This document shows positions 25,728-34,545 of a stretch of DNA of 50,128 nucleotides, piece after piece (the stretch's first letter is position 1; each line of letters opens with the position of its first letter). The stretch is from Gammaproteobacteria bacterium (lineage in GTDB: Bacteria; Pseudomonadota; Gammaproteobacteria; JADZEE01). Made by a program: the position numbers and the translations under genes. Where the stretch lies: NCBI GenBank assembly GCA_020850735.1, contig JADZEE010000035.1, forward strand, positions 1 through 50,128, given 5' to 3'. The notes beneath the pieces were generated by a model. That model did no database searches and was not told where the DNA came from. It was given only the letters and a program-made list of their open reading frames with translations.

Positions 25728-26237
25728 ATGAAGCGGCTCCCCTACGCCCTCATCGCCCTCGCTTGTACCGCGCTGCTGGGCTTCGGCTACTACCTGCAAT
25801 ATGTCCAGCATCTCGAGCCCTGTCCGCTGTGCATGCTCCAGCGGCTGGCGTTCCTGGGGGTCGGCGCGGTTGCCGTGGTGGCCGCCCTGCACGGACCGGG
25901 CGCTGCGGCCGCGCGTGCCTACGCCGCCGCGATCGCGCTCATCGCCCTCGCCGGCGCCGGCGTCGCCGCACGGCAGATCTGGCTTCAGCATCTGCCGCCC
26001 GAACTCGTCCCGGAATGCGGACCGGGACTGGAATTCATGCTCGAGCTGTACGGTTGGAGCGATACCCTGGCCAAGGTGCTCAAGGGCACCGGCGACTGCG
26101 CGACGGTGGAGTGGACGTTCCTCGGCCTGTCGATCGCCGAGTGGTCGTGTGCCTGGCTCGCGCTGTTCGCGACCACCGGACTGGCGCTGACGTTGCGGCG
26201 CGAGCGTCCCGCCGGTCCGGTACTGTTCCGGCGCTGA
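25728..26237 (+). CDS. dsbB: Disulfide bond formation protein DsbB
   Basis: This 169-residue inner-membrane protein reoxidises DsbA and passes electrons to quinone. The start is MKRLPYALIAL; upstream in-frame extension runs into the hydrolase gene and is rejected. Four hydrophobic helices are visible. The first periplasmic redox pair is in EPCPLCMLQR near residue 30. The second pair is Cys in VPECGPG and GDCATVEW in the long second loop. Cysteine-bearing periplasmic domains of the FGE proteins in this window could be clients of the Dsb pathway, which is inference. Family assignment is firm. Confidence 0.94.
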   Translation: MKRLPYALIALACTALLGFGYYLQYVQHLEPCPLCMLQRLAFLGVGAVAVVAALHGPGAAAARAYAAAIALIALAGAGVAARQIWLQHLPPELVPECGPGLEFMLELYGWSDTLAKVLKGTGDCATVEWTFLGLSIAEWSCAWLALFATTGLALTLRRERPAGPVLFRR

Positions 26238-26253
26238 CGCATCCGGGCGTGAT

Positions 26254-26278
26254 GGCGGGCGTTACGTTATTGCCCGCC
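26254..26278 (+). terminator. Possible dsbB terminator hairpin
   Basis: GGCGGGC (26254-26260) and GCCCGCC (26272-26278) form a seven-base all-GC stem with an 11-base loop, 16 bases after the dsbB stop. No T-tract follows, so termination is uncertain. It precedes a candidate promoter for the next gene. Confidence 0.35.
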
Positions 26279-26282
26279 CGGC

Positions 26283-26310
26283 TTGTCGGGGAACCCCGGC
26301 CGTGTACACT
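26283..26310 (+). promoter_or_regulatory. Candidate promoter for the secreted hypothetical protein gene
   Basis: TTGTCG is followed after 16 bases by TACACT, each matching four of six consensus positions. It lies 40 bases upstream of the next start codon and just after the putative dsbB hairpin. This placement is the main support. Confidence 0.35.
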
Positions 26311-26350
26311 GGTCCATGATCGTTGCCGTCAACCGAAACGAGCCCTGCCG

Positions 26351-26863
26351 ATGAGACCGCTGATCGTGCTACTCACCTGTCTGAGCCTCGCGGTACACGC
26401 CGGGGACGGCGTCGCGGGCGACCCTGACTACCTAGGCCAGACACTGCAGGGCGTGCGCGCAGTGACCGTGCGCGTGGACGGCGTGCACCCGGACTTCGCC
26501 CGTTACGGCGTCGTCGGCGATGCGCTGCGCCTGCGGGTGGAGGAGCGCCTGCGCGCCGCCGGCATCGTGGTCGTCGATGCCGGTAACGCCGAAACGGCGC
26601 GATCCACGCCCGTACTCGCGATCGATTTCACCGTACACGACCACACCAACGATTATTTCAACCACTATCCTTATCTGGTGTCGCTCAAGCTCAAGCAGAA
26701 AGTCCCGCTGCCGAACGCCGCCGATGCGTTCATCGCGGCAACGGTCTGGTCCGACGGCCGCAGCGGCATCGAAGCGCCGCTGCGCCTGTCGCGGCTGAAT
26801 GACTACGTCCTGACGCTCGTCGACCACTTCATTGCCGATCTGAACGCCCAGAACCGCAGCTGA
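26351..26863 (+). CDS. Secreted or periplasmic hypothetical protein
   Basis: I do not recognise this 170-residue protein. It opens with MRPLIVLLTCLSLAVHAGDG, a clear signal peptide with probable cleavage after HAG or VAG. The mature part alternates strands and helices: a VRAVTVRVDGVHPDF strand region, an amphipathic helix LRLRVEERLRAAGIVVV, then LAIDFTVHDHTNDYFNHYPYLVSLKLKQKV. This layout resembles small periplasmic proteins that combine a winged amphipathic helix with a beta-sheet, but no motif allows a function. It is encoded alone, facing maeB from the opposite strand across a 198-base gap in which I see nothing definite. A candidate promoter just upstream suggests independent transcription. 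Confidence 0.75.
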   Translation: MRPLIVLLTCLSLAVHAGDGVAGDPDYLGQTLQGVRAVTVRVDGVHPDFARYGVVGDALRLRVEERLRAAGIVVVDAGNAETARSTPVLAIDFTVHDHTNDYFNHYPYLVSLKLKQKVPLPNAADAFIAATVWSDGRSGIEAPLRLSRLNDYVLTLVDHFIADLNAQNRS

Positions 26864-27061
26864 GGCCGCAGCGCGCGCCTCAGAGCTTGTAAGACGTTCG
26901 CCGTAGCGAGAAGACGGTTCCCGGGTGTTCCCTTCCCGGCAAGGCGCGGGGGTGTACCGCGCGCGTAGCGGGCCTGCGGACACGATTCTGGGGGTAGCCG
27001 CAACGCCGCCAGGGGCGTCCAGGGGACGTCGCAACGGGCGCGGTGATTGTTTCACATGCTC

Positions 27062-29350
27062 TCAGGCCGGCACCACCCGGGTCGCCATCTGGGCCTCGAC
27101 GGCGGCAATGGCGCTCATGTTGGTGATCCGCCGCACCGACGCCGTCGGCGTCAGGATGTGCGCTGCCTTCGCCGGACCGAGCAGAATCGGTCCCACCGAT
27201 ACACCGTCGCCGAGCACCGAGAGCAGGTTCATTGCGATGTTGGCCGCATCGAGCGTCGGCATGATGAGCAGGTTCGCCTCGCCGGTCAGGCGCGAATCGG
27301 GCATCAGGTCCGCGCGCACCGCCGGCTGCAGCGCGGCCTGCGCGGACATCTCGCCGTCCACCTCGAGATCCGGCAGGCGCGCGATGATGAGTTCAAGCGC
27401 CGCGCGCATCTTGCCCGCGGAGGCCGAGGACTGGCTGCTGCCGAAGTTCGAGTGCGATAGCAGCGCCACTTTCGGCGTCACCCCGAAACGGGCCATCTGC
27501 CGAACCGCGAGCTCGGTCATTTCGGCGAGCTCCTCGGCGCCCGGATCGGCATTCACGTGCGTGTCGCACACGAAATAGGTCCCTTTCTTCAGCACCAGCG
27601 CGGTCATCGCCGACGGCTGCCGGATGCCGGGCTCGAGGCCGATGATGTCGAGGATGTACTTCAGGTGCTGCTCATACCGGCCCGTGACCCCGCACAGCAT
27701 CGCGTCCGCGGCGCCGAGCCGCAGTGCCAGTGCCGCAATGGCGGTGTTCTGCGTGCGCACCACGGTCTTGGCGTCCTCGGGAGTGACGCCCCTGCGCTTC
27801 ACGAGGTCGTGGTAGGTCTGCCAGAATTCTCGGAATCGCCGGTCGCTTTCCGGGTTGATGAGATCGAAGTCCTCACCCGCGCTCATGCGCAAGCGCAACC
27901 GCTTGATACGGGTGGCGATCACCTGCGGCCGGCCGATGAGCAGCGGCCGCGCCAGGCCTTCGTCGATGACCGTCTTGACCGCGCGCAGCACGCGCGGTTC
28001 CTCGCCCTCGGCGTAGACGATGCGCTTCGATTCGGTGCGTGCCTTGTCCAGCAGCGGCTTCATGATCAGCACCGACTTGAACACGAAGCGGGTGAGCTGC
28101 TCCCGGTAGGCTTCGAGGTCCGGAATCGCCCGCGTTGCGACGCCGCTGTCCATGGCCGCCTTCGCCACTGCCGGGGCGAGCGTCACGATCAGCCGCGGAT
28201 CGAAGGGCTTGGGGATGATGTACTCGGGACCGAACGACAACTCGGTACCACCATATGCGGCCACGACGACGTCGGAAGCCTCCTCGTGGGCGAGGCCGGC
28301 GAGCGCCTCGACGCAGGCGATCTTCATCGGATCATTAATGGTCGTCGCGCCGACGTCGAGCGCGCCGCGGAAGATATACGGAAAGCACAGGACGTTGTTG
28401 ACCTGGTTCGGATAGTCCGATCGCCCCGTCGCGATGATGACGTCGTCGCGCACCGATTTCGCATCCTCCGGGGTGATCTCCGGGGTGGGGTTCGCGAGCG
28501 CCAGGATGATCGGGTTCGGCGCCATCGTCGCGACCATCTCCGGTTTCAGCAACCCGCCCACTGACAGGCCCAGAAAAATGTCGGCGCCGACGATTGCGTC
28601 GGCGAGCGTGCGGGCATTGGTGTCGCGCGCGAAGTGACGCTTGTGCGAGTCCATGTCGTCCTTGCGCCCGCGGTAAACGACGCCGCGTCGATCGGTGATG
28701 GTGACGTTGGCGGTCGGCATGCCCATCATCTCCAGCAACCGCAGGCAGGCGATCGCCGCCGCGCCCGCGCCCGAGGTCACCAGGCTGACGTCCTCGATCT
28801 TCTTGTCGACCAGCTTGAGGGCGTTGACGATGGCGGCGGCGGTGATGATCGCAGTGCCGTGCTGGTCGTCGTGGAAGACCGGAATGTTGATCCGGTTGCG
28901 CAGCTTGCCCTCGATCATGAAGCATTCCGGCGCCTTGATGTCCTCGAGGTTGATGCCGCCGAAGGTCGGCTCGAGGCTGGCGATGATGTCGACCAGCTTG
29001 TCGGGATCCTTCTCGGCGATCTCGAGGTCAAACACGTCGATGCCGGCGAAGTTCTTGAACAGCACCGCCTTGCCTTCCATCACCGGCTTGGCAGCGAGCG
29101 GGCCGATGTCGCCGAGGCCGAGCACGGCCGTGCCGTTGGTAATGACCGCCACGAGGTTGCCGCGGTCGGTGAAGTCCGCAACCCGGGACGCGTCCGCGGC
29201 GATGACCGCGCACGGCGCCGCCACGCCGGGCGAGTAGGCCAGTGCGAGATCACGCTGGTTGGCGAGTGGCTTGGTGCCGACCACCTCGATCTTGCCGGGG
29301 CGCGGCAGGCGGTGATATTCGAGCGCGCTCTTGTTCAGGTCCTCGGGCAT
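27062..29350 (-). CDS. maeB: NADP-dependent malic enzyme MaeB (malic enzyme-phosphotransacetylase fusion)
   Basis: The 762-residue protein converts malate to pyruvate and CO2 with reduction of NADP. Residues 1 to about 430 are the malic enzyme domain, with the N-terminal [18 protein letters not shown], the YSPGVAAPC motif, the metal and substrate segment [14 protein letters not shown], and the [10 protein letters not shown] motif. Residues from about 430 form a phosphotransacetylase-like domain ([25 protein letters not shown]) that in MaeB is regulatory, binding acetyl-CoA, and lacks PTA activity. Length matches E. coli MaeB (759). The gene ends close to the secreted hypothetical and lies 85 bases downstream of ffh on the same strand. 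It feeds pyruvate and NADPH from the TCA cycle. Confidence 0.96.
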   Translation of the reverse strand: MPEDLNKSALEYHRLPRPGKIEVVGTKPLANQRDLALAYSPGVAAPCAVIAADASRVADFTDRGNLVAVITNGTAVLGLGDIGPLAAKPVMEGKAVLFKNFAGIDVFDLEIAEKDPDKLVDIIASLEPTFGGINLEDIKAPECFMIEGKLRNRINIPVFHDDQHGTAIITAAAIVNALKLVDKKIEDVSLVTSGAGAAAIACLRLLEMMGMPTANVTITDRRGVVYRGRKDDMDSHKRHFARDTNARTLADAIVGADIFLGLSVGGLLKPEMVATMAPNPIILALANPTPEITPEDAKSVRDDVIIATGRSDYPNQVNNVLCFPYIFRGALDVGATTINDPMKIACVEALAGLAHEEASDVVVAAYGGTELSFGPEYIIPKPFDPRLIVTLAPAVAKAAMDSGVATRAIPDLEAYREQLTRFVFKSVLIMKPLLDKARTESKRIVYAEGEEPRVLRAVKTVIDEGLARPLLIGRPQVIATRIKRLRLRMSAGEDFDLINPESDRRFREFWQTYHDLVKRRGVTPEDAKTVVRTQNTAIAALALRLGAADAMLCGVTGRYEQHLKYILDIIGLEPGIRQPSAMTALVLKKGTYFVCDTHVNADPGAEELAEMTELAVRQMARFGVTPKVALLSHSNFGSSQSSASAGKMRAALELIIARLPDLEVDGEMSAQAALQPAVRADLMPDSRLTGEANLLIMPTLDAANIAMNLLSVLGDGVSVGPILLGPAKAAHILTPTASVRRITNMSAIAAVEAQMATRVVPA

Positions 29351-29435
29351 CGAGTCTCTCCGATAAGATGGCGCCGGCGCGCCGGCGCGCTCGCGCGCAG
29401 CTCGGCAAGGGAGGGGACGACAGGGGCGAAAGCGT

Positions 29436-30797
29436 TCAGAAACGCACGCCGCGCGGCATGTTCGCGCGCATACCCCGCATGAGCTTGGCGAGACCGCCTT
29501 TCTTGGAGATTTTCTTCATCATTTTCTGCATGTGACCGAACTGCTTGAGCAGCCGGTTCACGTCCTGGATCTCCGTGCCCGAGCCGCGCGCGATGCGCTG
29601 CTTGCGCGACGCCTTGACCACCGCCGGGAAACGTCGCTCCTGCGCCGTCATGGAGTCGATGATGGCGGCAAATTTCACCAGTTCGCGGTCGTTGAGCTGG
29701 TTCGCGACCTGCGCCGGCAGCTCGTTCATGCCCGGCAGCTTGCCCACCAACTCCTTCAATCCGCCCATATTGCGCATCTCGTCGAGCTGCGTGCGGAAAT
29801 CCTCGAGGTCGAAATCCCTGCCCTTGCCGATCTTGGTCGCGAGCGCGGCGGCCTTGTCGTGGTCGACTTTGCGCTCGACGTCCTCGATGAGGCCGAGCAC
29901 GTCGCCCATGCCGAGGATGCGGGCGGCCATGCGATCGGGATGAAAGATCTCCAGCGCCTGGGTCTTTTCGCCGATGCCGACGAATTTGATCGGCTGACCG
30001 GTGACCTGGCGCACCGACAAGGCGGCACCACCGCGGGCGTCGCCGTCCGCTTTGGTGAGCACGATGCCGGTCAACGCGACCGCCTCATTGAACGCGCGCG
30101 CGGTCTGCACGGCATCCTGACCCATCATCGCATCGACCACGAACAGGGTCTCGACCGGTTTGAGCTGCGCGTGCAGACGACTGATCTCGGCCATCATCTG
30201 CGCGTCGATGCTCAGCCGGCCGGCAGTGTCGACAATGACCACGTCGCGCAGGCGCCGACGCGCCTCGGCCACGGCGCCCGCCGCGATGGCGTCGACGCCG
30301 GCACCGGTCGCACCGCGATGGAAATCGGCGCCGACCTCCCCGGCCAGGATCTCGAGCTGGTCGATGGCAGCCGGCCGGTAGACGTCACAGCTCGTGAGCA
30401 GCACCGACTTGCGATCGCGCTCCCGCAAGTGCCGCGCCAGCTTGGCGGCAGTGGTGGTCTTGCCTGAGCCCTGCAGGCCGGCGAGCAGGATGACCGCCGG
30501 CGGCTCGACGTTGAACACCAGCGGCTCGGCCCGCTCGCCCATCAAGCGGGTAAGCTCGTCGCGCACGACACGCACGAGCGCCTGGCCGGGTGTCAGCGTG
30601 TCCAAGACCTCCTGGCCGACCGCGCGCACACGCACCGCATCGACCAGCTCGCGCACCACCGGCAGCGCGACATCGGCCTCGAGCAGCGCCACTCGGACCT
30701 CACGCAGCGCCTCGGCGATGTTGTCCTCGCTCAGGCGCGCCTGGCCGCGCAGTCCCTTGACGACACGGCTCAGCCGGTCCGTGAGATTCGCGAACAT
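29436..30797 (-). CDS. ffh: Signal recognition particle protein Ffh
   Basis: This 453-residue SRP54 GTPase binds 4.5S RNA and signal sequences and targets nascent membrane proteins to FtsY. The N domain is MFANLTDRLSRVVKGL. The G domain shows G1 GLQGSGKTTTAAKLA, the CDVYRPAAIDQL insertion-box region, G3 DTAGRL, and G4 TKADGDARGGAAL. The M domain carries the RNA-binding segment RIARGSGTEIQDVN and a Met-rich tail (GHMQKMMKKI, LMRGMRANMPRG). A TAAGG ribosome site precedes the ATG. A TATAAT box lies 89 bases upstream. Divergent ypjD-corB is the same neighbourhood seen in enterics. Confidence 0.97.
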   Translation of the reverse strand: MFANLTDRLSRVVKGLRGQARLSEDNIAEALREVRVALLEADVALPVVRELVDAVRVRAVGQEVLDTLTPGQALVRVVRDELTRLMGERAEPLVFNVEPPAVILLAGLQGSGKTTTAAKLARHLRERDRKSVLLTSCDVYRPAAIDQLEILAGEVGADFHRGATGAGVDAIAAGAVAEARRRLRDVVIVDTAGRLSIDAQMMAEISRLHAQLKPVETLFVVDAMMGQDAVQTARAFNEAVALTGIVLTKADGDARGGAALSVRQVTGQPIKFVGIGEKTQALEIFHPDRMAARILGMGDVLGLIEDVERKVDHDKAAALATKIGKGRDFDLEDFRTQLDEMRNMGGLKELVGKLPGMNELPAQVANQLNDRELVKFAAIIDSMTAQERRFPAVVKASRKQRIARGSGTEIQDVNRLLKQFGHMQKMMKKISKKGGLAKLMRGMRANMPRGVRF

Positions 30798-30885
30798 GAA
30801 GCCTTAGTTCCTTGAATATGAATGCGTTTTCTCGGCGAACTGCCGCCGCGGCACAAGCCCGCGACGGGCGCTGGCCGGGACACCG

Positions 30886-30914
30886 ATTATAGCTCAGGCA
30901 CCGCCAACGCTCAT
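30886..30914 (-). promoter_or_regulatory. Candidate sigma70 promoter for ffh
   Basis: A perfect TATAAT (30886-30891, minus strand) is preceded after 17 bases by ATGAGC, a weak -35 (three of six). It lies in the divergent gap between ffh and ypjD and would give ffh a leader of about 80 bases. Confidence 0.45.
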
Positions 30915-31003
30915 GCGCCGGCGTGCGCCTTCGGGCTGCCTTCATCGGCCGCGCGCTTTTGTGCCATCATGCCGCTACGGTCCCGAGCTCCGGACCCGCA
31001 CCG

Positions 31004-31816
31004 ATGAGCACTGCGTTCCTCAGCTTCGCCGCGATCGCCCTGTACCTCGCCGCCGCCGCGCGCACCGGGTTCGTGCTCCTGCGCGCAGACCACGATGGAC
31101 CCCCGTCGCGCGCGCCCGCGCTCGGGCTGGGCTACGCCGCGCTGATGCTGCACGCCCTGACGCTGTATCACGGCATCGTCACCGGCACCGGGCTCAACCT
31201 GAGCGTATTCAATGCCGCCTCGCTGGTCGCCTGGGTGGTGGCGCTGCTGCTGCTGATCGCCGCCCTGTCCAGGCCCATCGAGAACCTGGCCATCGTACTG
31301 CTGCCGGTGGCGGCGCTCGCCATCGCCCTCGACCAGGTCTTTCCCGGTCACCGTATCGTGCAGGGTGACCGGCCGGCGGGCCTGGAGCTGCACATCGCGC
31401 TGTCCATCGTCGCCTACAGCATCCTCACCATCGCCGCGATCCAGGCCCTGATGCTGGACTTCGCCGAGCGGCGGCTGCGAGATAAGCGCCCGGCCCTCGT
31501 GCTGCACTTCCTGCCGCCACTGCACACCATGGAGGAACTTCTGTTCCAGCTCATCTCCGTGGGTCTGTTCGTGCTCAGTCTGGGGCTGCTCAGCGGCTTC
31601 ATGTTCGTCGAGGATCTGTTCGCCCAGCACCTGGTGCACAAGACCGTCCTGTCGCTGATTGCCTGGCTGATCTTCGCGGTGCTGCTGTGGGGCCGGCGCT
31701 ATTTCGGCTGGCGCGGCCGCAAGGCCGCACGCTACACCGTGGCGGGCTTCATCATGCTGATGCTCGGCTTTTTCGGCAGCAACGTCGTACTCGAGCTCGT
31801 ACTGCACCGCGTATGA
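31004..31816 (+). CDS. ypjD: YpjD: CcsA/HemX-like cytochrome c assembly-family inner-membrane protein
   Basis: This 270-residue polytopic protein has about eight hydrophobic segments and no large soluble domain. It belongs to the cytochrome-c-assembly (CcsA/CcmC-like) superfamily, with the IVLLPVAALAIAL, LHIALSIVAYSILTIAAIQA and PLHTMEELLFQLISVGL segments typical of the YpjD branch. I start at MSTAFLSF; upstream in-frame codons are GC-rich and carry no membrane signal. Neighbouring ffh (divergent) and corB (downstream) match the conserved ffh-ypjD-yfjD order. Recent family work ties YpjD to CorB function, and a direct role in heme transport is unproven. Confidence 0.88.
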   Translation: MSTAFLSFAAIALYLAAAARTGFVLLRADHDGPPSRAPALGLGYAALMLHALTLYHGIVTGTGLNLSVFNAASLVAWVVALLLLIAALSRPIENLAIVLLPVAALAIALDQVFPGHRIVQGDRPAGLELHIALSIVAYSILTIAAIQALMLDFAERRLRDKRPALVLHFLPPLHTMEELLFQLISVGLFVLSLGLLSGFMFVEDLFAQHLVHKTVLSLIAWLIFAVLLWGRRYFGWRGRKAARYTVAGFIMLMLGFFGSNVVLELVLHRV

Positions 31817-31868
31817 GTCCCGCCCCGCACGCTGCGGCGCGTGTGCTGCCGACGGCCGGGAACTGATC

Positions 31869-33155
31869 GTGGTCGACGACATACCACTGGGCGTTCTGTT
31901 CGCAAGCCTCGTCGGCTGCCTGGTGCTGTCGGCGTTCTTCTCCGGGTCCGAAACCGGGATGATGGCGCTGAACCGTTACCGGCTGCGCAACCTGGTCGAC
32001 AAGAAACACCGCGCCGCGATGCGAGCCTATGCCCTGCTGGAGCGACCCGATCGCCTGGTCGGCCTCATTCTGCTCGGCAACAACCTGGTGAACATAATCG
32101 CCACGTCGACCTCCACGATCATCGGCGTGCGCCTGCTCGGCGAGGCGGGACTGGCGGTCCAGGCGGTCGTGCTCACCATCACCCTGCTCATCTTCTCCGA
32201 GGTGCTGCCGAAAACGCTCGCCGCCCTGCACCCCGAGCGCGTGGCTTTCCCGGCGACCCTGGTGCTCACGCCGTTGCTCAGGCTGTGCTACCCGTTCGTG
32301 TGGTTCGTGAACCTTATCGCCAATGGCGTGCTGCGCGTCATCGGCGTGCGCACCGAAGATGCCGGCGAGATGGCGCTCTCGCGCGAGGAACTGCGCACCG
32401 TGGTCAAGGAAGCGGGCGCGATGATCCCGCGCAAGCACCAGCAGATGCTGTTCGCGATCCTCGATCTCGAGCGCATTACCGTGGAAGACATCATGGTGCC
32501 CCGCCACGACGTCACCGGCATCAATCTCGAAACGAGCCTCGCCGATATCGAGGACTCGCTGGTCGCCTGCCGCCACACCCGCGTACCCGCGTACCGCAGC
32601 ACGATCGACAATGTCGTCGGTATCCTGCACGTGCGCAATGCGCTGCGCCTGCTCAAGGCAGAGGAGTTCACGGTCGCCGACGTCGAGCGGATTCTCAGCG
32701 AGCCCTACTACGTGCCGAGCGGCACCCCGCTGCACACCCAGCTCATCAATTTCCAGCGCCAGCGCCGCCGCATGGGTCTGGTCGTGAACGAGTACGGCGA
32801 CATCGTGGGTCTGGTGACGCTCGAAGATCTGCTCGAGGAAATCGTCGGCGAGTTCACCACCGATACCTACATGTTCAGCCGTGACATCCAGCCCCAGGCC
32901 GACGGCAGCTATCTCGTCGACGGTGGCGCCAGCATCCGTGAGCTAAACCGCCAGACTCATTGGAACCTGCCCACAGACGGTCCCAAGACCCTCAATGGTC
33001 TCATCATCGAGGCGCTCGAAGACATTCCCGAGGCAGGCACCAGCGTGCGTATCGGTGTCTGCATCGTGGAGATCGTGCAGACCACCGGCCAGGCCGTGAA
33101 GACCGCGCGCGTTAAAGCGGCGGAGGAGCCGCGCGCCGCGGGCGGGAGCCGCTGA
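31869..33155 (+). CDS. corB: CorB/YfjD: CNNM-type magnesium transporter (HlyC/CorC family)
   Basis: The 428-residue protein starts at GTG. The N-terminal CNNM/DUF21 membrane domain (about residues 8-185) has four hydrophobic segments and the signature AFFSGSETGMMALNRYRLR. A pair of CBS domains follows (ITVEDIMVPRHDVTGI, then FQRQRRRMGLVVNEYGDIVGLVTLEDLLEEIVGE). The C-terminal CorC_HlyC domain starts near DGSYLVDGG. CNNM/CorC proteins transport Mg2+ and sense nucleotides through the CBS pair. It lies 52 bases after ypjD and ends 22 bases from the convergent radA. The fusion architecture is normal for the family. Confidence 0.93.
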   Translation: MVDDIPLGVLFASLVGCLVLSAFFSGSETGMMALNRYRLRNLVDKKHRAAMRAYALLERPDRLVGLILLGNNLVNIIATSTSTIIGVRLLGEAGLAVQAVVLTITLLIFSEVLPKTLAALHPERVAFPATLVLTPLLRLCYPFVWFVNLIANGVLRVIGVRTEDAGEMALSREELRTVVKEAGAMIPRKHQQMLFAILDLERITVEDIMVPRHDVTGINLETSLADIEDSLVACRHTRVPAYRSTIDNVVGILHVRNALRLLKAEEFTVADVERILSEPYYVPSGTPLHTQLINFQRQRRRMGLVVNEYGDIVGLVTLEDLLEEIVGEFTTDTYMFSRDIQPQADGSYLVDGGASIRELNRQTHWNLPTDGPKTLNGLIIEALEDIPEAGTSVRIGVCIVEIVQTTGQAVKTARVKAAEEPRAAGGSR

Positions 33156-33177
33156 TCCTTGCGGCTGCGCTGCCCGG

Positions 33178-34545
33178 TCAGAATCGATCGAGCGCCTCGG
33201 CGAGGGTGTGCACTCGCGCGATCTCCAGGCCATCGCCTGTGCCCTTGCCGGCATTGGCTGCGGCGACGACGGCGCGCTTGAATCCGTGCTTGGCCGCTTC
33301 ACGCAGGCGTTCCGGGCCCGCCTGGACAGGACGGATCTCGCCCGCGAGACCGACCTCGCCGAACGCGATCAGATCCTGCGGCAGGGCGCGATCACGCAGG
33401 CTCGACAGGATGGCGAGCACGATGGCGAGATCCGCCGCGGTCTCGGTCACGCGCACGCCACCGACCACGTTCACGAACACATCCTGACCATGCGTGGCGA
33501 CGCCGGCGTGGCGGTGCAGTATGGCGAGCAGCATGGCGAGCCGGTTGTGTTCCACGCCGATGGCGACGCGCCGCGGCGCGCTGAGCTGGGAATCGTCGAC
33601 CAGTGCCTGCACCTCGACCAGCAGCGGCCGGGTGCCCTCGCGCGTAACCATGACGACGCTGCCCGGAACCGCCTGCTCGTGACGGGAAAGAAAAATGGCG
33701 GACGGGTTGCTGACTTCCTTCAGACCGCGGTCGGTCATCGCGAACACACCGAGCTCGTTGACCGCGCCATACCGGTTTTTCACGGCCCGGATGACGCGGT
33801 AGCGGCTGGCGGTGTCACCCTCGAAGTACAGCACCGAGTCGACCATGTGCTCGAGCACACGCGGACCGGCGAGCGCACCCTCTTTGGTCACGTGGCCGAC
33901 CAGAAACAGCGCGGTGCCGCTGCGCTTGGCATGGCGCACGAGCTGCGCCGCGCACTCGCGCACCTGCGCGACGCTGCCGGGTGCGGACGACAGCACGTCC
34001 GCGTGCGCCGTCTGAATCGAGTCCACGACCATGACCTGTGGTGCTTCCGCCACGGCGACCGCGAGCACACGCTCGATGCTGGTTTCGGTCAGCAGGCGCA
34101 AGCGACCGGCGTCCAGACCGAGCCGACGCGCGCGTGCGCTGATCTGCTGTGCCGACTCCTCGCCGCTCACGTACAGCGTGCGCGCCGCCGTCGCGCTCAC
34201 CGCCGCCAGCATCTGCAGCAGCAGGGTCGACTTGCCGATCCCCGGATCGCCGCCGATGAGCACCACCGAGCCGGCCACGAGGCCGCCCCCGAGCGCGCGG
34301 TCGAGCTCACTCATCCCGGTCGGCGCACGCACTTCCTCCTCCACGCCGACGTCGGCGAGACTGCGCACCGGCTGGCGCTCACCGCTCCAGGTCGCGAAGC
34401 GCGCGGCGCCCGGACCACCGGCCGGCGCCGCGAGCGCGACTTCCTCGAGCGCGTTCCAAGCGCCGCAGGCCGGACACTGCCCGGCCCATTTCGGTTCGGT
34501 GGCACCGCATTCCCGGCACTGGTAGGCGGTCCTAGCCCTGGCCAC
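33178..34545 (-). CDS. radA: DNA recombination/repair protein RadA (Sms)
   Basis: This 455-residue RecA-like ATPase promotes branch migration in recombination. I start at GTG in ...GTGGCCAGG, which gives the N-terminus MARARTAYQCRECG; the frame continues upstream inside alr, but those residues are not RadA-like. The zinc finger is CRECG...CPACG. Walker A is GGDPGIGKSTLLLQ, and Walker B is QVMVVDSIQT. The RadA-specific KNRFG motif reads KNRYG. A Lon-like C-terminal domain follows (ALVDDSQLSAPRRVAIG, LAGEIRPVQAGPERLREA). It overlaps alr by 14 bases, so the two are likely co-translated. Confidence 0.95.
   Translation of the reverse strand: MARARTAYQCRECGATEPKWAGQCPACGAWNALEEVALAAPAGGPGAARFATWSGERQPVRSLADVGVEEEVRAPTGMSELDRALGGGLVAGSVVLIGGDPGIGKSTLLLQMLAAVSATAARTLYVSGEESAQQISARARRLGLDAGRLRLLTETSIERVLAVAVAEAPQVMVVDSIQTAHADVLSSAPGSVAQVRECAAQLVRHAKRSGTALFLVGHVTKEGALAGPRVLEHMVDSVLYFEGDTASRYRVIRAVKNRYGAVNELGVFAMTDRGLKEVSNPSAIFLSRHEQAVPGSVVMVTREGTRPLLVEVQALVDDSQLSAPRRVAIGVEHNRLAMLLAILHRHAGVATHGQDVFVNVVGGVRVTETAADLAIVLAILSSLRDRALPQDLIAFGEVGLAGEIRPVQAGPERLREAAKHGFKRAVVAAANAGKGTGDGLEIARVHTLAEALDRF

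Noticed and set aside
26864..27061. Possible small RNA between the secreted hypothetical and maeB
   Set aside because: GC-rich, but no promoter, terminator or known fold could be recognised by eye.
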